Counted from the first letter of the stretch, positions 44,113 to 52,590 are shown. The stretch: DNA of 64,000 nucleotides from Methylobacterium sp. WSM2598 (GCF_000379105.1 NZ_KB900609.1:5158438-5222437), one strand, 5' to 3'. Numbers and translations: made by a program. Notes: generated by a model from the letters alone, not told the origin.

Positions 44113-45369
44113 CTACTGGTAGCCGACCGGGAACGGGTTCGGCTCGATCAGGTCGGCACTCTCGTAGACCACCTCGAACTGCCCGTCCGCCTTGGCGAGG
44201 CCGACGCGCGTCTTCGACCACAGGTGGTGGTTCGGGTGGATGCGCACGTAGCCCTCGGGGGCGCCCTTGAACTCGACGCCGGCCGAGCCCGCCGCGATCT
44301 TGTCGACGTCGAACGAGCCGACCTTCTCGGCGGTCAGCTTCCACAGGTACGGGCCCAGGTAGGCCGCCTGGGTGACGTCGCCGATCACCGTCTTCTCGCC
44401 CCACATCTTCTTGAAGGCGGGCACGAACTTCTCGTTGTTCGGGTTCTTCAGGGATTGGAAGTACTTCATGCAGGCGTAGGCGCCGGCGATGTTCTCGCCG
44501 CCGATGCCGTCGATCTCGTCCTCGGTCACCGAGATCGTCATCAGCACCTGCTTCGACAGGTCGATGCCGGCCGCCTTGAGCTGCTTGTAGAAGGCCACGT
44601 TCGAGCCGCCGACTACGTCGGCGAAAATCACGTTCGGCTTCGTCAGCTTGATCTTGTTGATTACCGAGTTGAACTGGGTGTGGCCGAGCGGGAAATACTC
44701 CTCACCGACGACCTTGCCCTTGATCACGTTCTCGACGTGCTTGCGGGCGATCTTGTTCGAGGTGCGCGGCCAGATGTAGTCCGAGCCGATGAAGAAGAAG
44801 GTCTTGCCGCCCTTCTCCTTGGCGACCCAGTCGAGGCCCGCCAGGATCTGCTGCGTCGCCTCCTGGCCCGTATAGATGACGTTCTTCGATTCTTCCAGTC
44901 CTTCGTAGAAGGTCGGATAGTAGAGCATGCCGTTGTACTGCTCGAACACCGGCAGCACCGCCTTGCGGGAGGCCGAGGTCCAGCAGCCGAACACCGCCGC
45001 GCACTTGTCGTTGACGAGCAGCTTCTTGGCCTTCTCGGCGAAGGTCGGCCAGTCGGAGGCGCCGTCCTCCTGGATGATCTTGATCTTGCGGCCGAGCACG
45101 CCGCCCTCGGCGTTGATCTGCTCGATGGCGAGCTTCTCGGCCTGCTGCGCGCCGGTCTCGGAGATCGCCATCGTGCCGGTGACCGAGTGCAGGATGCCGA
45201 CCGTCACCTCGGTGTCGGTGACGGCGAGCCCGGTCGTGTTCACCGCGGAGGTCGGGGGGGCGGCCAGCGCGAGGCGGGGCAGGGCCGCCACCGCCGGCAC
45301 CGCGGCCAGCCCCATCAGCAGCCGGCGCCGCAGCGCGGATTCCAGGCCCCGGTCGTTCTCGTCTGCCAT
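44113..45369 (-). CDS. urtA: Urea/short-amide ABC transporter binding protein
   Basis: 418 aa periplasmic binding protein. The N-terminus has a twin Arg and hydrophobic stretch (ALRRRLLMGLAAVPAVAALP), suggesting Tat export. The mature part matches UrtA/FmdD: VGILHSVTGTMAISETGA, FGCWTSASRKAVLPVFEQYN, YEGLEESKNVIYTGQEATQQ. First gene of the minus-strand operon; AGGAG lies upstream of ATG 45369. No urease genes are present, and two amidases are, so amides may be the main cargo. Confidence 0.93.
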   Translation of the reverse strand: MADENDRGLESALRRRLLMGLAAVPAVAALPRLALAAPPTSAVNTTGLAVTDTEVTVGILHSVTGTMAISETGAQQAEKLAIEQINAEGGVLGRKIKIIQEDGASDWPTFAEKAKKLLVNDKCAAVFGCWTSASRKAVLPVFEQYNGMLYYPTFYEGLEESKNVIYTGQEATQQILAGLDWVAKEKGGKTFFFIGSDYIWPRTSNKIARKHVENVIKGKVVGEEYFPLGHTQFNSVINKIKLTKPNVIFADVVGGSNVAFYKQLKAAGIDLSKQVLMTISVTEDEIDGIGGENIAGAYACMKYFQSLKNPNNEKFVPAFKKMWGEKTVIGDVTQAAYLGPYLWKLTAEKVGSFDVDKIAAGSAGVEFKGAPEGYVRIHPNHHLWSKTRVGLAKADGQFEVVYESADLIEPNPFPVGYQ

Positions 45370-45636
45370 CGCTCGTCCTCTCCTGAAGGCTCGCGGGGCC
45401 GGCCCGTCCCGGGCGGTCCGCGCCGCGACCGGAGCGGAGGCTAGGCGGCGTTGTGCGACGCAGCATATACGCTGTTTTGCGTATACCGCTGCGCCATGAC
45501 CCTGCGCAGGATTGCGCGCTGCCCCCGTCGCGCGCGGACGCCAAGTCCCGATCGGGGTGGGGAGCGGCGCGCCGCAGGCGTGCATTTGCGGAAGCGTGTC
45601 GTAGATTGCGCTGCAGCAAGCGCGGCCTGGAGGCAC
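45370..45636. promoter_or_regulatory. Divergent promoter region urtA / sensor kinase
   Basis: 267-base spacer between divergent starts. It holds the inverted repeat at 45466-45485. No sigma-70 hexamers could be assigned with confidence. Confidence 0.5.
45466..45485. promoter_or_regulatory. Inverted repeat TATACGC-N6-GCGTATA
   Basis: Perfect 7-bp arms with spacer TGTTTT, about 97 bases upstream of urtA and 150 upstream of the kinase. Likely binding site of the LuxR-type regulator encoded at 48971-49876. Confidence 0.55.
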
Positions 45637-48600
45637 ATGCAGGGACGACAGCGCATCATCCCGGTCCGGCGCGATTACAACCGGTGGGTCGCGAACGAGA
45701 CGCTTGAGGATTTCGCGCTGCGCTTCACCGCCAAGCGCGCCCGGCGCTGGTCGGTCCTGCGCGTCGCCCAGACGGCGCTCGGCTCGGTCGCCTTCCTGGC
45801 GCTGGAGGCGATCGGCGGCACGCTGATCCTGGCCTACGGCTTCACCAACACGATGGCGGCCATCCTGGCGGTCGGTCTCGTGATCTTCCTCGCGGGCGTG
45901 CCGGTGAGCGCCACCGCGGTCCGCCACGGGCTCGACGTCGACCTCCTCACCCGCGGGGCGGGCTTCGGCTATATCGGCTCGACCCTGACCTCGCTGATCT
46001 ACGCGAGCTTCACCTACCTGTTCTTCGCCATCGAGGCCGCCATCATGGCGCTGGCGCTGGAACTCTGCCTCGGCCTGCCGCTGCCGGTCGGCTACCTGGT
46101 GAGCGCGCTCGCGGTGATCCCCCTCGTCACCTACGGCATCGCGCTGATCAGCCGGTTCCAGCTCGTCACGCAGCCGGTCTGGCTCCTGCTGAACCTGCTG
46201 CCGCTCGCCTTCATCGCGGTCGCGGCGGACCGCCCCGTCGAGGCCTGGATGGCGCATGCGGGCCTCGCGGGGGCGCGGGGCGAGGGCTTCGACCCGCTGC
46301 TCTTCGGCGCCGCCTGCGGGATCCTGTTCTCGCTCCTCGCCCAGGTCGGCGAGCAGGTCGACTTCCTGCGCTTCGTGCCGCCGCCGCAGCCGAACCGGGA
46401 GCTGCGCTGGTGGGCGGCGGTGCTGGGGGCGGGGGCCGGCTGGGTCGTGCCGGGCATGCTCAAGATCCTGCTCGGCTCCTTCCTGGCGGTGCTGGCGCTC
46501 GGCCAGGGCGTGCCGGCCGAGCGGGCGAGCGAGCCGACCCAGATGTACGCCGCGGCCTTCGGGTACGGCCTGCCGGCCGGCGGCGCGATCCTGGTCACCG
46601 GCCTGTTCGTGGTGATCTCGCAGCTCAAGATCAACGTGACCAACGCCTATGCGGGCTCGATCGCGTGGTCGAACTTCTTCTCGCGGCTCACCCACAGCCA
46701 TCCGGGCCGGGTGGTGTGGCTGGTCTTCAACGTCGCGATCGCGCTCCTGCTGATGGATCTCGGCATCTACAAGACGCTGGAGCGCACGCTCGGGCTCTAC
46801 GCCCTGGTGGCGGCGGCCTGGATGGGGGCCCTGGTGGCCGACCTCGCGGTCAACAAGCCGCTCGGCCTCTCGCCGCCCGGCATCGAGTTCAAGCGCGCCC
46901 ACCTCTACGACGTGAACCCGGTCGGCACCGGGGCGATGGCGCTCGCCTGCCTCGTCGCCTTCCTGGCCTATGCGGGGCTGCTCGGGGCGGGGCCGCAGGC
47001 CTTCGCGGCCTTCATCGCCCTCGGCACCGCCTTCGCGGCGGCGCCGCTCATCGCCTGGGCGACGGACGGCCGCTACTACTTCGCGCGCCGGCCGCGGCGG
47101 CACTGGCAGCGGCGCGGCGAGATCACCTGCGGCGTCTGCGAGCACAGCTTCGAGCCCGAGGACATGGCCTATTGCCCGGCCTATGCGGTGCCGATCTGCT
47201 CGCTGTGCTGCTCCCTCGACGTGCGCTGCGGCGACCTGTGCAAGCCGCACGCCCGGCTCTCCGCCCAGGTGAGCCACGTCGCGGCGCGGCTCTCGCCCCG
47301 CGTCGCGGCGGTGGTCGAGTCCCGGCTCGGGCGCTACGCCGGCATCATGCTGGCGCTCTGCGCCGCCGCCGGGCTGATCCTCGGCGTCGTCTACGCGGAG
47401 GCGGCGCACCGCGCCCCCGCGCACGGCGCCGTCCTCGCCCAGGCGCTGGAGGCGGTGTTCTTCGTGATGGCGGTGATCTTCGGCGTGGTGGCGTGGCTCT
47501 TCGTGCTGGCGCAGGAGAGCCGCCGCGTCGCCCAGGAGGAGACCGCCCGCCAGACCGCCCTGCACCGGGCCGAGATCGCCGCCCACAAGATCACCGACGC
47601 CAAGCTCCAGAAGGCCAAGGAGGCGGCGGAGGCCGCCAACCTCGCCAAGAGCCGCTACGTGGTGGGCATCAGCCACGAGCTGCGCACGCCCCTTAACGCC
47701 GTGCTCGGCTACGCGCAGCTCCTGGAGAACGACCCGGCGATCCCGCCCCAGCGGCAATCGGGCATCCGGGTGATCCGGCGCAGCGCCGAGCACCTGTCGG
47801 GCCTGATCGACGGCCTGCTCGACATCTCGCGCATGGAGGCCGGCCGGCTCCAGCTCCACCGCAACGCGGTGCGCCTGCCCGACTTCCTCGACCAGATCGT
47901 CGACATGTGCCGGCCGCAGGCGGAGGCGGCGGGGCTCGAGTTCCGCTTCACCCGGCCGGCGATCCTGCCCGCCCTCGTCGCCACCGACGAGAAGCGCCTG
48001 CGCCAGATCCTGCTCAACCTGATCTCGAACGCCATCAAGTTCACGGCCCGGGGCCATGTCGGCCTCGACCTGACCTACCGCAACCAGATCGCCGAATTCG
48101 CCGTGACCGACACCGGCTCCGGCATCCCGGAGGCCGACCTGCCGCGCATCTTCGAGCCCTTCGTGCGCGGCACGCTGCCGGCGGCGACCAGCACGCCCGG
48201 CACCGGCCTCGGGCTCACCATCGCCCATCTCCTGGCGCAGGTGATGGGCGGCGAGATCACGGTGGCGAGCGCGCTCGGCCGCGGCAGCACCTTCCGGCTG
48301 CGCCTGATGCTGTCCTCGCTCGCGGAGAGCGGCCGCGCGGCCCCCGCCGAGGCGCCGGTGCGGGGCTACGCGGGGCGCCGCCGCACCATCTTCGTCGTGG
48401 ACGACGATCCCGCCCACCGCGACCTGATGCGCGAGATCCTGACGCCCCTCGGCTTCACCCTGCTCTCGGCCGCGGACGGGCCGTCCTGCCTCGACCTCGC
48501 GGCGGGCTGCCGGCCGGACCTCTTCCTCCTCGACATCGCCATGCCGGGCATGAACGGCTGGGAGCTCGCCCGGCGCCTGCGCGCGGAGGGTCACGGCCCC

Positions 48601-48978
48601 GCCCGCATCGCCATGATGTCGGCCAACGTCCACGAGATCAGCCCGGTGCGGGGCGAGGACGCGCCGCACGACGCGATCATCGCCAAGCCCTTCGACCTGC
48701 GCGACTTCCTCTCCCGGATCCAGGCCCTGCTCGGCCTCGACTGGATCACCGCCGAGGCGCCCCCCGTGCGGACCGGCCCCCGGCGCGCCGCGCCCGAGCA
48801 GGTGGCCGAGCTGATCCGGCTCGGGCGCATCGGCCATGTCCGGGGCATCGAGGCGAAGCTCGCCGAGATCGAGGCCGAGACGCCCGCGCCCTTCGTGGCG
48901 GAGCTGCGGGGCCTCGTCCAGGCCTACGACCTGCCCCGCTACATGGCGGTGCTGGAGGGGATGCGCGGCGATGCCTGA
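45637..48978 (+). CDS. Hybrid histidine kinase with NCS1-permease sensor domain
   Basis: 1113 aa. Residues about 20-480 form an NCS1 (cytosine/purine/allantoin) permease-like domain with about 12 helices (FLALEAIGGTLILAYGF, GAGFGYIGSTLTSLIYASF, GEQVDFLRF, INVTNAYAGSIAWSNFF). Then a Cys cluster (about 497-540: CGVCEHSF ... CSLCCSLDVRCGDLC), two helices, HisKA (ISHELRTPLNAVLGYAQLL, His about 680), HATPase (DTGSGIPEADLPRIFEPF) and a receiver (about 917-1035, LFLLDIAMPG). Start ATG 45637 has a GGAGG nearby but close. It overlaps the response regulator gene. Probably senses urea or amides for urt-fmd-amiE. Confidence 0.9.
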   Translation: MQGRQRIIPVRRDYNRWVANETLEDFALRFTAKRARRWSVLRVAQTALGSVAFLALEAIGGTLILAYGFTNTMAAILAVGLVIFLAGVPVSATAVRHGLDVDLLTRGAGFGYIGSTLTSLIYASFTYLFFAIEAAIMALALELCLGLPLPVGYLVSALAVIPLVTYGIALISRFQLVTQPVWLLLNLLPLAFIAVAADRPVEAWMAHAGLAGARGEGFDPLLFGAACGILFSLLAQVGEQVDFLRFVPPPQPNRELRWWAAVLGAGAGWVVPGMLKILLGSFLAVLALGQGVPAERASEPTQMYAAAFGYGLPAGGAILVTGLFVVISQLKINVTNAYAGSIAWSNFFSRLTHSHPGRVVWLVFNVAIALLLMDLGIYKTLERTLGLYALVAAAWMGALVADLAVNKPLGLSPPGIEFKRAHLYDVNPVGTGAMALACLVAFLAYAGLLGAGPQAFAAFIALGTAFAAAPLIAWATDGRYYFARRPRRHWQRRGEITCGVCEHSFEPEDMAYCPAYAVPICSLCCSLDVRCGDLCKPHARLSAQVSHVAARLSPRVAAVVESRLGRYAGIMLALCAAAGLILGVVYAEAAHRAPAHGAVLAQALEAVFFVMAVIFGVVAWLFVLAQESRRVAQEETARQTALHRAEIAAHKITDAKLQKAKEAAEAANLAKSRYVVGISHELRTPLNAVLGYAQLLENDPAIPPQRQSGIRVIRRSAEHLSGLIDGLLDISRMEAGRLQLHRNAVRLPDFLDQIVDMCRPQAEAAGLEFRFTRPAILPALVATDEKRLRQILLNLISNAIKFTARGHVGLDLTYRNQIAEFAVTDTGSGIPEADLPRIFEPFVRGTLPAATSTPGTGLGLTIAHLLAQVMGGEITVASALGRGSTFRLRLMLSSLAESGRAAPAEAPVRGYAGRRRTIFVVDDDPAHRDLMREILTPLGFTLLSAADGPSCLDLAAGCRPDLFLLDIAMPGMNGWELARRLRAEGHGPARIAMMSANVHEISPVRGEDAPHDAIIAKPFDLRDFLSRIQALLGLDWITAEAPPVRTGPRRAAPEQVAELIRLGRIGHVRGIEAKLAEIEAETPAPFVAELRGLVQAYDLPRYMAVLEGMRGDA

Positions 48979-49876
48979 GCCCGGCCGCGACGTCATCCTC
49001 GTCGTCGATGACTCGCCCGAGACCCTGAGCTTCCTCACCTCCGCCATCGAGGCGACGGGCGCCACCGTGCTGGTCGCGGTCTCGGGGGAGGCGGCCCTGA
49101 CCCTGGTGCAGGAGATCACCCCCGACATCATCCTGCTCGACGCGGTGATGCCGGGCCTCGACGGGTTCGAGACCTGCCGCCGCCTCAAGGCCAACGCCGC
49201 CCTGGCCCACGTGCCGGTGATCTTCATGACCGGCCTGTCGGAGACCGAGCACATCGTGCGGGGGCTGGAGGCGGGCGGCGTCGACTACGTCGCCAAGCCG
49301 ATCTCGGCGACCGAGATCCTGGCGCGCATCCGCGTCCACCTCGCCAATGCGCGGGCGGCGCAGAGCGCGCGGCTCGCCCTCGACAGCGCCGGGCGCTACC
49401 TCTTCGCGGTCGACGGGGCGGGTTCGGTGCGCTGGTGCACGCCCCAAGCGGCGCGGCTCCTGCGCGACCTCGCGGAATCCTCCGCGGCGGGCGACCCGGC
49501 GCTGCCGCCGGCCGCCCGGGCCTGGCTGCGGGCCGCGGCGCCCGGGCCCGTGGCGCTCGCCACCCCGGACGGGCGGCGCCTGCAGCTGAGCCGCATCGGC
49601 CAGGTCGGGGGCGACGAGATCCTGCTGCGGCTCGCCCTCGACGGGGGCGGCGAGATCGAGCGCCTGCGCCGGGCCCTCGGCCTGACCCAGCGCGAGGCCG
49701 AGGTGCTGCTCTGGGTCTCCCGCGGCAAGGCGAGCCGCGACATCGGCGAGATCCTGTCCCTGAGCCCCCGCACGGTCACCAAGCACCTGGAGCAGGTCTA
49801 CGCCAAGCTCGGCGTCGAGAACCGCACCTCGGCCTCGGCCCTGGTCGTGCGGGCGCTGCAGGAGCAGGGAGGCTGA
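48971..49876 (+). CDS. Response regulator, receiver plus LuxR-type HTH
   Basis: 301 aa, overlapping the kinase by eight bases. Receiver (about 6-125: VILVVDDSPETLSFLTSAI, IILLDAVMPGLDGFETCRR, YVAKPIS), a middle linker, and a C-terminal HTH (LTQREAEVLLWVSRGKASRDIGEILSLSPRTVTKHLEQVYAKLG in parts, about 230-280). Output of the NCS1-type kinase and likely regulator of the divergent amide operon. Confidence 0.9.
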   Translation: MPEPGRDVILVVDDSPETLSFLTSAIEATGATVLVAVSGEAALTLVQEITPDIILLDAVMPGLDGFETCRRLKANAALAHVPVIFMTGLSETEHIVRGLEAGGVDYVAKPISATEILARIRVHLANARAAQSARLALDSAGRYLFAVDGAGSVRWCTPQAARLLRDLAESSAAGDPALPPAARAWLRAAAPGPVALATPDGRRLQLSRIGQVGGDEILLRLALDGGGEIERLRRALGLTQREAEVLLWVSRGKASRDIGEILSLSPRTVTKHLEQVYAKLGVENRTSASALVVRALQEQGG

Positions 49877-49974
49877 GCCCGGCCCGAAATCGGACGACCG
49901 CGCGGGCTGCCCCTGCCGCGCGCGACCCCCGACACCGGATCCCCGGCGCGGTGGCCGGTCGGGCGCGGCGCCCT

Positions 49975-50095
49975 CACATGACATCCGGTTGATTGCTTCG
50001 CCATCTCCCATTTCGGCAAAGCGGATGTCGGCGTCGCTCGGGCGCCGCGCAGGCTTGGGATACGGGACCCGCGTCGATCAAGCGGATCCCGGATC
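49975..50095. repeat. Dispersed repeat copy B
   Basis: About 100 bases matching copies at 30574 and 61549 (CGCCATCTCCCATTTCGGC, GCGGATGTCGG). Ends in an imperfect hairpin (50059-50072 / 50082-50095; 12 of 14 pairs) whose right arm overlaps the stop of the 50094-50405 gene. Confidence 0.75.
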
Positions 50096-50405
50096 AATCC
50101 TCCGGCTCGACGCAGGTCTTCATGAAGAGCTGGCGCGCCTCGCCGCGCAGCCGCTTGGCCTCGGCCTCGCCGCGGCACTGGGCGAGCACCGCCGGGTCGA
50201 CGCCCGGAAAGCTCTCCTCGCCGGCGGGTTCGGGGCGGCCGGCCGGCTTGGCCGGTGCGTTCCTGGCCGGGGCGTCCTTGGCGAGGGTGTCCTTGGCGAG
50301 GGTGTCCTTGGCGAGGGTGTCCTTGGCGAGGGCGTCGTTGGCCGGGGCGGCGGACAGGCCGGCCAGGAGGGCGGCGGCGGCGAGCGCCGAGCGGGAGTGC
50401 GTCAT
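50094..50405 (-). CDS. Small exported protein with LAKDT repeats
   Basis: 103 aa from ATG 50405. A signal peptide (MTHSRSALAAAALLAGLSAA) is followed by four tandem LAKDT pentapeptides, a Pro-rich link and a C-terminal helix (AQCRGEAEAKRLRGEARQLF) with two Cys residues in the mature part. No family recognised. The stop lies in a repeat-element hairpin. Confidence 0.6.
   Translation of the reverse strand: MTHSRSALAAAALLAGLSAAPANDALAKDTLAKDTLAKDTLAKDAPARNAPAKPAGRPEPAGEESFPGVDPAVLAQCRGEAEAKRLRGEARQLFMKTCVEPED
50274..50333. repeat. 15-bp in-frame minisatellite (4 units)
   Basis: Units GTCCTTGGCGAGGGT, encoding DTLAK on the minus strand, in the N-terminal part of the mature exported protein. Confidence 0.9.
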
Positions 50406-50618
50406 CGACCATGCTCCGAGCGTCCGGGGGCCGGCGGCGGATTCCCGCGCCGGCCCCGCCAGGCGGGCGCATGCTCGGAGGCGTCTGTGGCGAAGGTTCG
50501 GCGCGGGCGCCGCGCGGCGCGTGCGCCGCGGCACGGCCGTCCGGCCCGGCGCGCGGGAGAGTATCCCGGTCAGCCACCGGGGCGTCGGGCCCCGGGACAG
50601 CCGCCGCGCGAGGCTCCG

Positions 50619-50909
50619 ATGCGACACGGATTGCATTCCGCCCCGGTTCTTCCGCCCGCCGCCGAGCCGCCCGCCCCGGCGGCCCGCCCGGCCAGCCCGC
50701 TTCCCGCCTTCCTGACGCCCCGCCCGCCGCTGCGCCGCTTCGGGAGCGCGTGGGACGCCGTCCTGTCGGGGATCGCCGACGGTCTGGCCGAGCGGCTGCG
50801 GCCCGAGCCGCTCGCCGAGGCGCCCGCCCTCGTCCGCGAGGCGCACCGCCTCGTCCGCGAGCCGCCCGCCCCCGCGGCGGGGCCGGCGGGGCGCACCGAG
50901 CCGGCGTGA
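50619..50909 (+). CDS. Hypothetical Pro/Ala-rich protein
   Basis: 96 aa; GAGG six bases before ATG 50619. Sequence MRHGLHSAPVLPPAAEPPAP..., with one possible helical segment (AWDAVLSGIADGLAERL). No homologue recognised; stop is two bases from the convergent 50912-51166 gene. Coding status moderately supported. Confidence 0.5.
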   Translation: MRHGLHSAPVLPPAAEPPAPAARPASPLPAFLTPRPPLRRFGSAWDAVLSGIADGLAERLRPEPLAEAPALVREAHRLVREPPAPAAGPAGRTEPA

Positions 50910-50911
50910 GG

Positions 50912-51166
50912 TCAGGGCCGGGCCGGCCAGCCGAGGTCGGCCCCCGCCATCATGCTGACGGGCACGCCCGGCCGGCCCCGCGCCGGGTTCGGGCCGCTGG
51001 GCGCCGGGGGAGTGACGGCCAGCAGCAGCAGGCAGAGCAGCCCCACCGCGGTGAGGCCGAGGATCCCGCCGACGAGATCGGCCCATTTCTCGAGCCGGGT
51101 GATGACGAACAGCCCCGCCGCGAACACGGCGGTGACGATCAGTGGGAGCAGCGGCGACGGCGACAC
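50912..51166 (-). CDS. Small membrane protein
   Basis: 84 aa from GTG 51166 with GAGG nine bases upstream. Two hydrophobic segments (LLPLIVTAVFAAGLFVITRL; ILGLTAVGLLCLLLLAV) and a Pro-rich tail. No family recognised. Confidence 0.5.
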   Translation of the reverse strand: MSPSPLLPLIVTAVFAAGLFVITRLEKWADLVGGILGLTAVGLLCLLLLAVTPPAPSGPNPARGRPGVPVSMMAGADLGWPARP

Positions 51167-51258
51167 CTGACGAGATCCTCGGCACGAGCGGGGAGAGGCG
51201 TGGGAACGCCCCTGACGGCTCCGGGATCCCGCCGGGCGACGATCGGGCGCCGCCGCGC

Positions 51259-51720
51259 CTACTCGGCCGCCGCGGCCGCGCGCCGCTCCGCGGCCTTCCG
51301 GCTGCGGATCTGGCCGAGGCCGAGCACCCGGGCGAGGTCCGAGCGGCGCTGGGCGTAGACCTCGGCCACCATCGGGTAGTCGGGGGGCAGGTTCCACTTC
51401 CGCCGATACTCTTCGGGGCTGAGGCCGCGCGCCGTGAGGTGGCGCTTCAGCGACTTGTAGGGCTTGCCGTCCTCCAGCGAGATGATCGCATCCCGCGTCA
51501 CGGTCTTCTTGATCGGGATCGGCGGCACCGGCGCCTCCGCGACCGCGGGCTTGGCCGGGCCGCCGAGCGTCGCCAGGGTGCTGTAGACGCTGCGCACGAG
51601 GTGGGGCATGTCGGACGCGCGCAGCGCGTTCCCCGTCACGTAGGCGGTGACGATGCCGGCGGTCAGCCCAGCCAGCGCGCCGCTGCCCGGCGCCGTCGAT
51701 TCCGCTTTGATCTCGCTCAT
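51259..51720 (-). CDS. MucR-family regulator (second paralogue)
   Basis: 153 aa from ATG 51720. Shares with the protein at 30071 the block PPIPIKKTVT.DAIISLEDG, YKSLKRHL, RGL.PE.YR.KW and LPPDYPMVA; zinc ligands are similarly absent. Likely binds AT-rich promoters; its own upstream region is strikingly AT-rich, fitting autoregulation. Confidence 0.88.
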   Translation of the reverse strand: MSEIKAESTAPGSGALAGLTAGIVTAYVTGNALRASDMPHLVRSVYSTLATLGGPAKPAVAEAPVPPIPIKKTVTRDAIISLEDGKPYKSLKRHLTARGLSPEEYRRKWNLPPDYPMVAEVYAQRRSDLARVLGLGQIRSRKAAERRAAAAAE

Positions 51721-51870
51721 TCGGTCACCCATTTCCGGTCGACTCCATTCGGGGATGACAGGAAAATCGACCTCGGTGCCGATAATTATCAGAATTCTTG
51801 TGAAATCATAATCTATCGCAGGATTTAATCCGTTCGAATTAGATCGAAGGAAGCGCCGCCCGGAGAGGAC
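51721..51870 (-). promoter_or_regulatory. AT-rich promoter region of mucR paralogue
   Basis: Around 51765-51845 the DNA contains AT runs (ATAATTATCAGAATTCTTG, AAATCATAATC), rare here. MucR-type proteins bind such sites, so it probably contains the promoter and self-binding sites. Confidence 0.5.
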
Positions 51871-52197
51871 ATGACCTTGGGGAGGCCGGAGGCGCTGGTG
51901 TGCCTGGCGGGCGAGCGGGCGGCACGGATCCTTTGGCCAAGGATCCTTTGGTCAAGGAGCCCTGGGCCAAGGATCCCTGGGCCAAGGATCCCTGGGCCAA
52001 GGATCCCCGGGCCAAGGATCCCTCGGCCAAGGATCCCTCGGCCAAGGATCCTTGGGCGATGGGCAGGTCTTCTCGCGCCCGGGGCCGCCGGCCGGCGCGG
52101 GTCGGGAGCGCGGCGCGGGTCGGGAGCGGAGGCGCCGGGCGCCCCGCCGCTCCGTGCCGGAGGGCGGCGCGCCCGGCCTCGCGTCCGGCGGGCCGGA
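51871..52197. other. Minisatellite region without a clear gene
   Basis: Contains nine 15-bp units (51926-52060) and, at about 52091-52126, two copies of CGGCGCGGGTCGGGAGCG. One plus-strand frame reads repeated WAKDP/SAKDP; it has no ribosome site, so coding is doubtful. Confidence 0.5.
51926..52060. repeat. 15-bp minisatellite (9 units)
   Basis: Unit GGATCCCTGGGCCAA with variants (CTTTGGCCAA, CTCGGCCAA). Encodes AKDP-like pentapeptides in one plus frame, echoing LAKDT in the 50094-50405 protein. Possibly a remnant of a related exported protein. Confidence 0.85.
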
Positions 52198-52590
52198 TCA
52201 GCAATCGTCCTTCTGTCCGAGCTTCTGGTCGGCCCCGGCATTGTTCATCGCGCCGACCGTGCCGGGCGAGGCGGGCTGCTGGCCGCCCGCGAGGTTCTTG
52301 CTCGCCGGGTCGGTCTGGTTGCTCCTGGCATCGGCGCTGGAGCCGCCCTTGTCGCCGGTCGCCTGACCGGCGCCGACATTGTTCATCGCCCCGACCGTCC
52401 CCGGGGAAGCGGGCTGCTGGCCGCCGGCCAGGTTCTTGCTGCCCTTGTCCACGTCGGAGCTCGACGCGTTCGTCGCGTGTTGCTCGGGCGACTTGCCCTT
52501 GGTCGTTCCCGTATTGCACGGGCCGGCCAGAACCGAACCGGCGCTCAGCGTGAGAATGGCTGCGGCCGTCAGCAGAGTCGGTACCTTCAT
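52198..52590 (-). CDS. Exported protein with internal duplication
   Basis: 130 aa. Signal peptide MKVPTLLTAAAILTLSAGSVLA, then two copies of a unit SKNLAGGQQPASPGTVGAMN, about 45 residues apart. No known family. Two Cys (early and C-terminal). Confidence 0.65.
   Translation of the reverse strand: MKVPTLLTAAAILTLSAGSVLAGPCNTGTTKGKSPEQHATNASSSDVDKGSKNLAGGQQPASPGTVGAMNNVGAGQATGDKGGSSADARSNQTDPASKNLAGGQQPASPGTVGAMNNAGADQKLGQKDDC

Noticed and set aside
44113..49254. 1713-residue minus-strand open frame containing urtA
   Set aside because: The part above 45369 is antisense to the sensor kinase; urtA begins at 45369.
51900..52553. Plus-strand gene with AKDP repeats
   Set aside because: No ribosome site, runs antisense across the exported protein at 52198-52590, and only the minisatellite part looks patterned.
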